A DNA stretch of 6,365 nucleotides from Pelotomaculum sp. (GTDB taxonomy: Bacteria; Bacillota; Desulfotomaculia; Desulfotomaculales; Pelotomaculaceae). The translations under genes were made by a program, and so were the position numbers. The notes below the pieces were generated by a model. That model worked only from the letters and a program-made list of their open reading frames with translations. It was not told the DNA's origin and searched no databases. Position 1 is the stretch's first letter; each line of letters begins with the position of its first letter. The stretch spans positions 387 to 6,751 of the forward strand of contig JALHFC010000064.1 in assembly GCA_022839445.1 (NCBI GenBank), in the 5' to 3' direction. Shown piece by piece: positions 1-5,918 of the stretch.

Positions 1-470
1 GGTATCTCAATCATGGCCTTATTGATCATCACGGCCACGGGGTTTAAGTCGCTGGCATGGGCTTCCAGTCCCAGCCGCTGCGCTTCCAGCGGTATCGAAC
101 CACCACCTGCGAATGGGTCAAGCAGTGCGGGCGGTTTGCCGCCGGTAGACTTCATGATTTCGGCTTTGGCCTCGGCCAGCACCTCCTGATTGTTGGAGTT
201 CTCCCATTTTACGAGTTTTTCGAGTATGCCAAACAAACGCTGGCGCTCTTTCGACTGCGCTTCCTCGGTCGGAAATTGTTCCGGCAAACTGGACGGGTCG
301 TCCACCAGCGACGACCAGATAACAGCCCGCGCCGCTGCAAGCGGCCGCCTGGCCCACCACAAATGCAGAGTGGACGGGTGTCCGTGCCGTATGGACTTCT
401 CCCGCGCCGACGCTGCATTTATCGCTTTCAGGGGAAGCGCGACTTCAATCAGTTTTTTCTTGTAACCCAT
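1..470 (-). CDS. DUF1156-family adenine-specific DNA methyltransferase, N-terminal part (3' end off window)
   Basis: This is the first ~156 residues of a predicted DNA N6-adenine methyltransferase of the DUF1156/COG1743 type, which would transfer a methyl group from S-adenosylmethionine to adenine in DNA. The N-terminus carries the DUF1156 signature: KKLIEVALPL (4-13), ASAREKSIRHGHPST (20-34) and HLWWARRPLAAARAV (36-50). Residues 117-124 (LDPFAGGG) are the SAM-binding motif I, followed by SIPLEAQRLGLEA and the acidic SD at 140-141 that probably contacts the cofactor ribose. The catalytic (D/N)PPY motif should lie beyond the left edge. The ATG at 470 is chosen because GAGG lies 8 bases upstream and the family signature begins directly after it. 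The gap to the helicase stop is only 19 bases, so the two are very likely cotranscribed, the methylase second. Family members are often near 900-1000 residues, so most of the gene is missing here. The family call is firm; a role in phage defence or restriction-modification is inferred from the neighbour. Confidence 0.9.
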   Translation of the reverse strand, partial: MGYKKKLIEVALPLKAINAASAREKSIRHGHPSTLHLWWARRPLAAARAVIWSSLVDDPSSLPEQFPTEEAQSKERQRLFGILEKLVKWENSNNQEVLAEAKAEIMKSTGGKPPALLDPFAGGGSIPLEAQRLGLEAHASDLNPVAVMINKAMIEI

Positions 471-478
471 ATCTTTAA

Positions 479-482
479 CCTC
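479..482 (-). promoter_or_regulatory. Shine-Dalgarno site of the DUF1156 methylase
   Basis: On the minus strand GAGG (continuing as GAGGT) lies 8 bases before the ATG at 470, inside the 19-base helicase-methylase gap. It supports this start over upstream in-frame positions, none of which offers an ATG. Confidence 0.65.
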
Positions 483-489
483 GCTGTCT

Positions 490-3400
490 TTAACCTTGCT
501 GCAAGATAATTTCTGAACCGTTTGTCAACTCCACGATGTCGTAGTTGACGCTTGTCGCCGCAAAGTCCGGCCGTTCGCGGAACGGCTTCTTTAGATATAT
601 GGTTCGCGTTACCACGCCATCCACTTCCACAATAGCCAGGATGTATTCCTCCGGCTTGTTAAAAGCCGTAAGTATTTCGTTCTTACTGACCGTCACGATG
701 GCAGCCCCCTTTGCCCGGCCTTTAACTTCGATAAAGCGAAGAGTTGCGCCGTCCGGGCCGCGTTTGCCCGGCGGTATCTGCGACTCCACGTCATAGCCGA
801 CTTTCGCTGCGCTTACATCCCGGGGGATGAAACCCAGTTCGGTTTCGATTTCCAGCACGGCTTTCATCGCCGCCAGTTCTATCTCGCGCCTCGCCATTGG
901 GTCTGCGGTGAAGGCGCCGGGCCTTCCGGTCAGCCTGTTCACTAGCCCGCGCGGCATGACGAGCGCCCCGCCGACTATCACCGGCGGCATGGCGGAGATG
1001 AGTTTCTCCGTTTCCAGTTCGGCAAGCCGCTTCTGCATCCGGGCTGCCAATTCCTCCGCCCGCCGCGCCGCCATCTGGGAGTTCAGCCTGGTATTCGTCT
1101 TGCCCGCGGACTCCCTTTGTTTTAGGTCGGCGGAGCGGAAGTCCCAATACTGTATTTCGGCGGTCAGGCGCTCTTTCACAGCCCTGGCGGTCTTGTCAAT
1201 AAGTTTCGTCTTGCGCTCCCGCACCACGGCGACATGGGCCGGGATAATCTGCGCTATGGCATAGCAGACGGCGATGTCCTCCACGTTCGACTGCAACCAC
1301 AGCCGGCTGGCAAGAAACGAGCGGATTGCTCTCTGTTCCTCCTCGTTTGCGGCGCGGTAATCCAGGTACGGGGCGTATCCGGCGTTAGTCGCCGTGCCGT
1401 CCTCTTTGATCTCCACAAAATGTATGTGCTTTGAAATAATGCGCTTTCCCCCGTTCGGCAGGATAACGCCATCCTGCACGGAGTCCTCCACATAGAAGAG
1501 AAGCCGCTCCTCCATGCCGTAATCGCTGTCGTCGATAAATACCGCGCCGCGTTTCAACACATCAACATTACGTTCCCGCACCAGGTCGATAGTCGCTTCC
1601 AAAAGCGGATGCCCCGGCGCAATCAACGACGCGGGAACCAGCCCCTGCACGTTGCAGTAGGACTTGTCGAAACAGACGCGCTCATACCGCTGCAATACCG
1701 GCTCGCCAAAACCTATTTGCATATCGCGGTTACGGACGGCAAACGGCACGGATGTTATCTCGTAGCGTCCTTTTTCGCGCGGGCGGATTTTCCCGCCTAC
1801 GTTTGTGAACGCTTCTATAAAGAACGACTCGATGAAGTGGGGCTGCAGCCTGTGAGCTTCCATGCGCTCCATGTCCTCGCGGATGGCCATCACCTGATGG
1901 ACGTCCATCGTGTTTTCGGTCAGGGCGTGCTCGTCAAGCAGCCGCTTCAGCGCCTCACGGTCGAGGGAATGGTCAACTATTTCATATAGCCGTGCTCTAA
2001 CGGCCGGGTCGTTGCCGTAGCGCACGGCCTCGATGAGCAGTTCCCGCAGGGGACGGTTGTTAAAGGTCACCTTGCCGAGAACATCGAAGACTTTCCCTTG
2101 GAGGGATTCACGCTCCTGCTCCAGTTTCTCTAATAGCCTCTGGAACACCATGCCCTCGCGGGTTTCCTGAGAAACAAGATTCCACAGGTGGCAGACTTCG
2201 GTCTGCCCGATCCGGTGGATGCGCCCGAAACGCTGTTCAAGGCGGTTGGGGTTCCACGGCAGGTCGTAGTTCACCATCAGGTGCGCCCTTTGCAGGTTGA
2301 TACCTTCGCCGGCTGCGTCGGTGGCGATCAGGATACGCACTTCCTTGTCCTGCTTGAAGAGTTCCTCTACTTTGCGCCGCTCGTCACGGAGCAGGCCGCC
2401 GTGGATGGTCACGACAGCTTCCTCGCTGCCGAGCAGGGAGCGTATTTTGTCCGTCAGGTAGCGGAGCGTGTCGCGGTGTTCGGTGAAGATAATCAATTTC
2501 TCGCGCAGCCCGCCCACGCCGAACATGTTTTCGTTGTCCTGCAAGAGCTGGGAAAGTTCATCCCACTTGCGGTCTTCGCCGCTGGTGCGGACGTCGTTCG
2601 CCATACGTTCTAGCTTTTTTAGCGTGGCAATCTCCGCCTCTAGTTCCGCTTTGGTCTGAGCGGCGGTAGCCTGGTCTACTATTTTTTCCTCGGAATCTTC
2701 CAATTCTGAGGAAGGCAAATCATCATCGTCATAGTCATCATAAGCAGGCACGGTGTATTCAGCCGCCCGTTTGCCGAGCCGTTCCTCGGCAAGCCTGTTT
2801 TCAAGCCGCTCGCGGCGGCGTTTCAGCGACTGGTAGATAGCTTCAGGAGAGGATGCCAACCTGCGTTGCAGAATGGTAAGGGCAAAACCAACCGTGTTTT
2901 TGCGTTCACTATTCAATTGGTCGGCACGGTTAAACTCTTCTTGCACATAATCCGTTACCGCAGTGTATAGCTGCGCCTCAAGAGGCGAAAGGTCATAGTT
3001 CACGGTGTAAGCGATACGTTCGGGAAACAGTGGTGTGCCGTCAAATTTTAATAATTCCTCTTTTACCAGGCGACGCATCACGTCCGATACATCCACTGCC
3101 TGACTACCGCTCCGCGCCACGCCCGCAAATCGGTCCTGGTCTATAAGTGACATGAAAAGCTGGAAATCTTCTTCCTTGCCGTTGTGCGGCGTAGCGGTCA
3201 AAAGAAGGAAATGCCGTGTAATGGATGACAACAATCGGCCCAGTTGGAAACGTTTTGTGTATTTTATTTCGCCGCCCCAAACGGTGGCGGACATCTTGTG
3301 CGCCTCATCACATACAATCAAATCCCAGTCAGTGACGCGCAGTTTCTCTTGAATCTCTTCGTTGCGGGACAGCTTGTCCAAACGGGCGATGCAGAGGTTT

Positions 3401-3996
3401 ACCTCCGTGAAGACGTTCCCTGTAACGGCTGATTCAATGCGGTCGTTGGTGATTATTTCAAACCGCAGGTTGAATTTGCGGTAGAGTTCGTCCTGCCACT
3501 GTTCCGCCAGGTTGCCCGGCGATACGATCAGGCAGCATTTCAGGTCGCCGCGCACAAGTAATTCTTTTAAGAACAAGCCTGTCATGATTGTCTTACCTGC
3601 CCCGGGATCGTCCGCGAGTATATAGCGGAGCGGCAGGCGTGACAGCATCTCCTGATAGACCGCCGAAATCTGGTGCGGGAGCGGCTCTATGGCGGATGTA
3701 TGTACTGCCAGGTAGGGATCGAAGATGTGGGCCAGGTTGATGCGGTAGGCTTCCGAGGCAAGGCGCAGCAGGTCGGCATCCGCGTCAAAACTCCACGGTA
3801 GGTTTTCATCTGAGACATTTAGCCGCTCCTCGTCTTCTCTATAAAGTATCTGTTCGGCTACATTTCCTGTGGTATTCCTGAATGTGACCGTCATGGCGTT
3901 TGTGCCATGCCATTTAACCGCGACAACATTCACTGGCGTGTTTCCTGCAATGCCAGTGACGCTTGCCCCGACGGTTATATCCTCAAGACGTGCCAT
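490..3996 (-). CDS. SNF2-type SF2 helicase with C-terminal DUF3883-like domain, candidate phage-defence helicase (DrmD-like)
   Basis: A predicted DNA-dependent ATPase/translocase of 1168 residues. Visible motifs (numbered from the ATG at 3996): Walker A DDPGAGKT (129-136, Lys135), Ia IVSPGNLAEQW (157-167), II DEAH (230-233), III TATPH (267-271), IV IIFTEHRDTL (502-511), HGGLLRDERR (532-541), V ATDAAGEGINLQ (558-569) and VI NPNRLEQRFGRIHRIGQ (582-598). All motor motifs look intact. An acidic run (DDYDDDDL near 420-427) and a charged, probably coiled segment separate the two motor lobes. Residues ~1062-1125 resemble DUF3883, a PD-(D/E)XK-fold domain, with GYDVES (1068-1073) and FIEVKGR (1088-1094) supplying candidate Asp1070, Glu1090 and Lys1092. 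A start 9 codons upstream is possible, but AGGAGG sits 7 bases before the chosen ATG. The DUF1156 methylase follows after 19 bases. In class 1 DISARM an SNF2-like helicase (DrmD) is paired with an adenine methylase; related helicases also occur in DUF1156/DUF499 cassettes. The helicase call is secure; the system assignment is open. Confidence 0.92.
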   Translation of the reverse strand: MARLEDITVGASVTGIAGNTPVNVVAVKWHGTNAMTVTFRNTTGNVAEQILYREDEERLNVSDENLPWSFDADADLLRLASEAYRINLAHIFDPYLAVHTSAIEPLPHQISAVYQEMLSRLPLRYILADDPGAGKTIMTGLFLKELLVRGDLKCCLIVSPGNLAEQWQDELYRKFNLRFEIITNDRIESAVTGNVFTEVNLCIARLDKLSRNEEIQEKLRVTDWDLIVCDEAHKMSATVWGGEIKYTKRFQLGRLLSSITRHFLLLTATPHNGKEEDFQLFMSLIDQDRFAGVARSGSQAVDVSDVMRRLVKEELLKFDGTPLFPERIAYTVNYDLSPLEAQLYTAVTDYVQEEFNRADQLNSERKNTVGFALTILQRRLASSPEAIYQSLKRRRERLENRLAEERLGKRAAEYTVPAYDDYDDDDLPSSELEDSEEKIVDQATAAQTKAELEAEIATLKKLERMANDVRTSGEDRKWDELSQLLQDNENMFGVGGLREKLIIFTEHRDTLRYLTDKIRSLLGSEEAVVTIHGGLLRDERRKVEELFKQDKEVRILIATDAAGEGINLQRAHLMVNYDLPWNPNRLEQRFGRIHRIGQTEVCHLWNLVSQETREGMVFQRLLEKLEQERESLQGKVFDVLGKVTFNNRPLRELLIEAVRYGNDPAVRARLYEIVDHSLDREALKRLLDEHALTENTMDVHQVMAIREDMERMEAHRLQPHFIESFFIEAFTNVGGKIRPREKGRYEITSVPFAVRNRDMQIGFGEPVLQRYERVCFDKSYCNVQGLVPASLIAPGHPLLEATIDLVRERNVDVLKRGAVFIDDSDYGMEERLLFYVEDSVQDGVILPNGGKRIISKHIHFVEIKEDGTATNAGYAPYLDYRAANEEEQRAIRSFLASRLWLQSNVEDIAVCYAIAQIIPAHVAVVRERKTKLIDKTARAVKERLTAEIQYWDFRSADLKQRESAGKTNTRLNSQMAARRAEELAARMQKRLAELETEKLISAMPPVIVGGALVMPRGLVNRLTGRPGAFTADPMARREIELAAMKAVLEIETELGFIPRDVSAAKVGYDVESQIPPGKRGPDGATLRFIEVKGRAKGAAIVTVSKNEILTAFNKPEEYILAIVEVDGVVTRTIYLKKPFRERPDFAATSVNYDIVELTNGSEIILQQG

Positions 3997-4003
3997 AGGC
4001 CTC

Positions 4004-4009
4004 CCTCCT
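4004..4009 (-). promoter_or_regulatory. Shine-Dalgarno site of the helicase
   Basis: AGGAGG on the minus strand, 7 bases before the ATG at 3996. It is a near-perfect site at optimal spacing and overlaps the coding sequence that a longer start at 4023 would imply, so it decides in favour of the shorter protein beginning MARLEDI. Confidence 0.85.
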
Positions 4010-4058
4010 AAAAAACAATCCAATTAATTCTACTCTTCCACATCGCCTAAACGTATCA

Positions 4059-4082
4059 CATTAAAATATCTGTATTTTAATG
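4059..4082. promoter_or_regulatory. Perfect 24-bp palindrome (10-bp arms, 4-base centre), candidate operator of the helicase-methylase operon
   Basis: The arms CATTAAAATA (4059-4068) and TATTTTAATG (4073-4082) are exact reverse complements around a TCTG centre. Symmetry stops at 4058/4083. The site lies 63 bases upstream of the helicase start and just downstream of the predicted transcription start, where a bound dimeric repressor would block initiation or elongation. No regulator gene is in the window, so any regulator would be encoded elsewhere. An RNA hairpin in the leader is an alternative, but the stem is mostly A-U and no U-tract of terminator type follows. Confidence 0.5.
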
Positions 4083-4093
4083 AGTGGACCGGC

Positions 4094-4122
4094 ATTATGC
4101 GCTAGAATATTACAACTATGAA
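4094..4122 (-). promoter_or_regulatory. Candidate housekeeping-type promoter for the helicase-methylase operon
   Basis: Minus-strand TTCATA (4117-4122; 4 of 6 against TTGACA), a 17-base spacer and CATAAT (4094-4099; 5 of 6 against TATAAT). Transcription would start near 4087, giving a leader of about 90 bases that contains the 24-bp palindrome. A weaker overlapping pair exists (TTGCGG 4127-4132, TATTCT 4104-4109, spacer 17). Both calls rest on sequence match only. Confidence 0.4.
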
Positions 4123-4384
4123 TCCACCGCAAAACAGTTACCTAGTTTATATCCAAATAATTGGTTACTGTGTTCATTGATGATCATTTTTCGATATCCA
4201 ATCCCTATTAGCTATAGCGGCCGCCCTTAGTTACCATATTTCTAATATTTATACTTTTTCAGCAAATTACGGATAAATCCCTTCTTTTTAATGTAATTAT
4301 TTTATTGTACGCCAAAAACCGCTAGGTCTACCGGCCCTCCAACTTTTGTTAGATGTCGAGTAGAGGACGGTGTTCGCCCTTCCA

Positions 4385-4415
4385 GGTATACCCAAAAGGG
4401 GACAGTCCCTCATTA
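4385..4415 (+). repeat. Left copy of 31-bp direct repeat flanking the Rpn-like gene
   Basis: Matches 5472-5502 at about 24 of 31 positions. The 19-base core (4397-4415 against 5484-5502) differs at only two positions and both copies end in AGTCCCTCATTA. This copy contains GGGAC-A-GTCCC, a short perfect inverted repeat reminiscent of REP-like ends. Just beyond it, ATTACAAAATAACAA (4412-4426) is nearly the reverse complement of the sequence following the right copy. Confidence 0.6.
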
Positions 4416-4436
4416 CAAAATAACAACAACCCCGGC

Positions 4437-4464
4437 AGGAAAATAAAAATATGTTTAGAAAACA
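4437..4464 (+). promoter_or_regulatory. Candidate sigma-H-like promoter of the Rpn-like gene
   Basis: AGGAAAA (4437-4443), 14 bases, then GAAAACA (4458-4464). The spacing equals that of the Bacillus subtilis spoVG sigma-H promoter (AGGATTT, 14 bases, GAATTGA), but the -10 part matches only as GAA. It is preceded by CCCGGC, as is the similar box at 5608-5635. TATGAT (4473-4478) could instead be a sigma-A -10, though no good -35 lies upstream. Confidence 0.25.
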
Positions 4465-4487
4465 AATGGAGATATGATAAAATATAA

Positions 4488-5465
4488 ATGGAAAGGATGA
4501 AACCAAAAAATATGCCCCAAATAGATATACCTGTGAAAAAACTAATCCAACGCCGTCCTGCAGATTGGGCCAAATTCATCCACCCCGACTGCCGGGAAGA
4601 ATGGGTAACTGAATTTAGAACTAACTACACCCCCAAAAAAGAATCCAGGCTTGACAGTGTACTAGAAATAACAGATCCTAACTATCCCTACCTGCTAAAC
4701 TTCGAACCGATGGGCTACCGCGACGATACACTACCGGCTAGGATGCTCCGCTACCGTGGCGATATCTGGGAAGCCACCATGACAGAAGGCGGGGGCACAC
4801 CGCCCATAAAACAGATAGTGGTATTCTTCTATAAAAAAGACGATAACGGCCAACACCGGTTACAGGACAGATGGGAACATGGAATACTGGAATACACTTA
4901 TGCAGTCATTAGAGTCTGGGAAGAGTCCAGGCAAAAAGTAATAGATGCTAAACTATTGGGACTATATCCCTTACTACCACTAATGAAAGGCGATAAACAA
5001 GAAACCCCGGAGCAAGCGCTAAATGAATGTATCAGCGTCATACAAGAAATAAAAGATGAATCACTACAACTGGACCTGTTGGCATTAATGGCAATTATGG
5101 CCGGTGGAAAATACTCATCCGAACTGGTGTTGTCAATGATAAGGAGGGAAATGATAATGCAATCACCGATATTCCAGGAATGGGTTAAAGAAGAACGGGC
5201 GGAAGCTGAGGCTAGGGGTAAGATCATGGGTGAGGCTATAGGTAAAGCTAGGGGTGAGGCTATAGGTAAAGCTAGGGGTAAAACAGAAATGGCCCAAGAC
5301 TCCATCTGCAAATATCTTAAAGCTAGGTTTGGCGCATCATCACAGGCACTACAGCAGCAGGTAAAGACCATTTCCAACCTAACCGAACTAAACCGCATTA
5401 TAGATAATATCTATACCACCAACACCCTTGAAGAAGCCCAGGCAGTAGTACTGGGAGCAAACTAA
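4488..5465 (+). CDS. Rpn/PD-(D/E)XK-like protein with DUF4351-like C-terminus
   Basis: A 325-residue soluble protein resembling the Rpn/putative-transposase family of PD-(D/E)XK nuclease-fold proteins, whose characterised members (E. coli RpnA) are DNA endonucleases promoting recA-independent recombination. The N-terminal core shows LDSVLEI (55-61, Asp56), YLLNFEPMG (68-76, Glu73), LPARMLRYRGDIWE (82-95) and PPIKQIVVFFY (105-115), in the order usual for the family. The usual E-x-Q catalytic element reads E-P-M here, so the Gln/Lys position is Met75 and activity is uncertain. A charged linker (about 233-266) contains two copies of GEAIGKAR. The C-terminus, from ICKYLKARFG (273-282) to the end, resembles DUF4351. 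An in-frame stop at 4485-4487 fixes the most upstream start; ATGs at 4497 and 4512 are alternatives, and no start has an ideally spaced ribosome site. The gene is richer in A/T codons (AAA, ATA, CTA) than its neighbours and is flanked by direct repeats, both consistent with transfer. The name 'transposase' does not imply proven transposition. Confidence 0.75.
   Translation: MERMKPKNMPQIDIPVKKLIQRRPADWAKFIHPDCREEWVTEFRTNYTPKKESRLDSVLEITDPNYPYLLNFEPMGYRDDTLPARMLRYRGDIWEATMTEGGGTPPIKQIVVFFYKKDDNGQHRLQDRWEHGILEYTYAVIRVWEESRQKVIDAKLLGLYPLLPLMKGDKQETPEQALNECISVIQEIKDESLQLDLLALMAIMAGGKYSSELVLSMIRREMIMQSPIFQEWVKEERAEAEARGKIMGEAIGKARGEAIGKARGKTEMAQDSICKYLKARFGASSQALQQQVKTISNLTELNRIIDNIYTTNTLEEAQAVVLGAN
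5229..5276 (+). repeat. Two exact tandem 24-bp repeats within the Rpn-like gene
   Basis: Units 5229-5252 and 5253-5276 are identical and encode GEAIGKAR twice. Diverged partial units flank them (GCTAGGGGTAA before, GGTAAAACAG after). The 24-base period preserves the reading frame, so gain or loss of a unit would change linker length by 8 residues without frameshift. Confidence 0.9.
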
Positions 5466-5471
5466 TGCTTG

Positions 5472-5502
5472 GGGAATCCCGGAAGGGGTTAGTCCCTCAT
5501 TA
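5472..5502 (+). repeat. Right copy of 31-bp direct repeat flanking the Rpn-like gene
   Basis: Begins 6 bases after the Rpn-like stop codon. It matches 4385-4415 at about 24 of 31 positions, with the 19-base core at 17 of 19. The following TTATGTTATTTGTAAT is, apart from a small indel, the reverse complement of the bases after the left copy. No convincing intrinsic terminator with a U-tract is visible here. Confidence 0.6.
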
Positions 5503-5607
5503 TGTTATTTGTAATTGCGCGAATTTTGAAAGTCGAAAAATCAAAGATAAATTGGGTTGATCGGCAGCAATAAGGACAACTTGTAAGAACATTTTTAAAT
5601 TCCCGGC

Positions 5608-5635
5608 AGGGTTTTTGCAAAACATGGAGAATGAA
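5608..5635 (+). promoter_or_regulatory. Candidate sigma-H-like promoter of the riboswitch-cbiZ transcript
   Basis: AGGGTTT (5608-5614), 14 bases, GAATGAA (5629-5635). Element spacing equals spoVG of B. subtilis and the GAAT core is present. Transcription would begin near 5643, about 20 bases before the riboswitch P1 helix, which is the expected place. Alternatives are sigma-A-like TTGCAA (5615-5620) with TATCAC (5637-5642), and TTGAAA (5526-5531) with TAAATT (5548-5553), both with 16-base spacers. Only one need be real. Confidence 0.35.
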
Positions 5636-5663
5636 ATATCACATAAAAGTTAATACATTGTGT

Positions 5664-5823
5664 GAACAGGTCGCAGATTTGCGTGAAAAGGGAAGTCCGG
5701 TAAAAGTCCGGCGCGGTCCCGCCACTGTCAGGGGGATGATCTCAAAAATGTCACTGGCCAGCCTATGCGCCGGCCGGGAAGACTTGAGCGCAGATGACCC
5801 CGAGCCAGGAGACCTGCCTGTTC
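5664..5823 (+). ncRNA. Cobalamin (B12) riboswitch aptamer
   Basis: A cis-acting RNA that binds adenosylcobalamin or a related corrinoid and usually switches off the downstream gene. P1 is formed by GAACAGG (5664-5670) and CCTGTTC (5817-5823), 7 exact pairs. The 5' core GGGAA (5690-5694), GTCCGG repeats and CGGTCCCGCCACTGT (5714-5728 region) match the family core, including the conserved GCCACTG. The 3' B12-box AGCCAGGAGACCTGCC (5803-5818) is essentially consensus. L5 offers CCAC (5722-5725) for a kissing contact with GTGG (5861-5864) in the expression platform. It precedes cbiZ on the same strand, so its ligand and regulated gene belong to one pathway. Confidence 0.96.
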
Positions 5824-5844
5824 TACAATCACCTTATAAAGCGC

Positions 5845-5918
5845 CTACGGTTGATAGGGGGTGGTTTAACAGGATTTTTCTTAATAAAGCCTGAATTATC
5901 TTCACTCCCTGCCCGTAG
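5845..5918 (+). promoter_or_regulatory. Riboswitch expression platform: antiterminator and putative P13/L13 hairpin
   Basis: CTACGG (5845-5850) pairs exactly with CCGTAG (5913-5918), and AGGGGGTGG (5856-5864) pairs with TTCACTCCCT (5902-5910) apart from two G-U pairs. The result is a long helix that captures the 5' arm of the terminator. Alternatively, 5850-5854 pairs with 5866-5870, presenting AGGGGGTGG in an 11-base loop (5855-5865) able to kiss L5. The two structures share bases and exclude each other. Inference: without ligand the antiterminator forms and cbiZ is on; ligand-stabilised kissing frees the terminator and turns it off. Confidence 0.6.

Larger units (their letters stand above)
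4024..4487. other. 464-base divergent intergenic region
   Basis: This AT-rich stretch separates the minus-strand defence operon from the plus-strand Rpn-like gene. It holds, from left to right, the palindrome, the candidate helicase promoter, a featureless AT-rich part (about 4130-4300), a more GC-rich part (about 4308-4385) that I cannot assign, the left copy of the 31-bp repeat and a candidate promoter of the Rpn-like gene. Open frames here are short, lack ribosome sites and resemble no protein I recognise. The GC-rich segment, with GGTATACC at 4385-4392, could be the remnant of a transposed element, but I see no transposase fragment. Confidence 0.6.

Noticed and set aside
57..509. Plus-strand open frame of 150 codons opposite the methylase
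   Set aside because: The opposite strand carries the strongly conserved DUF1156 and SAM-binding motifs; this frame is an antisense shadow.
2188..2613. Plus-strand open frame of 141 codons opposite the helicase
   Set aside because: It lies entirely over helicase motifs IV-VI; it is kept open only by codon bias of the true gene.
4297..4579. Minus-strand frames of 69 and 76 codons with hydrophobic segments
   Set aside because: They overlap the start of the Rpn-like gene, include the flanking repeat, have no ribosome site, and their hydrophobicity comes from AT-rich DNA read in reverse; a small membrane protein is not supported.
5228..5276. Possible CRISPR-like short repeats
   Set aside because: The units are directly adjacent with no spacers, keep the reading frame, and number only two; this is a coding tandem repeat.
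4898..5398. Minus-strand open frame of 166 codons
   Set aside because: It lies antisense within the Rpn-like gene; its repeated IASPLALP stretch is only the reverse reading of the 24-bp tandem repeat.
5631..5894. Open frame of 87 codons beginning MKYHIKVNTL on the plus strand
   Set aside because: It runs straight through the cobalamin riboswitch aptamer and antiterminator, its GGAGA is directly against the ATG, and the peptide resembles no family; the conserved RNA core explains the sequence.
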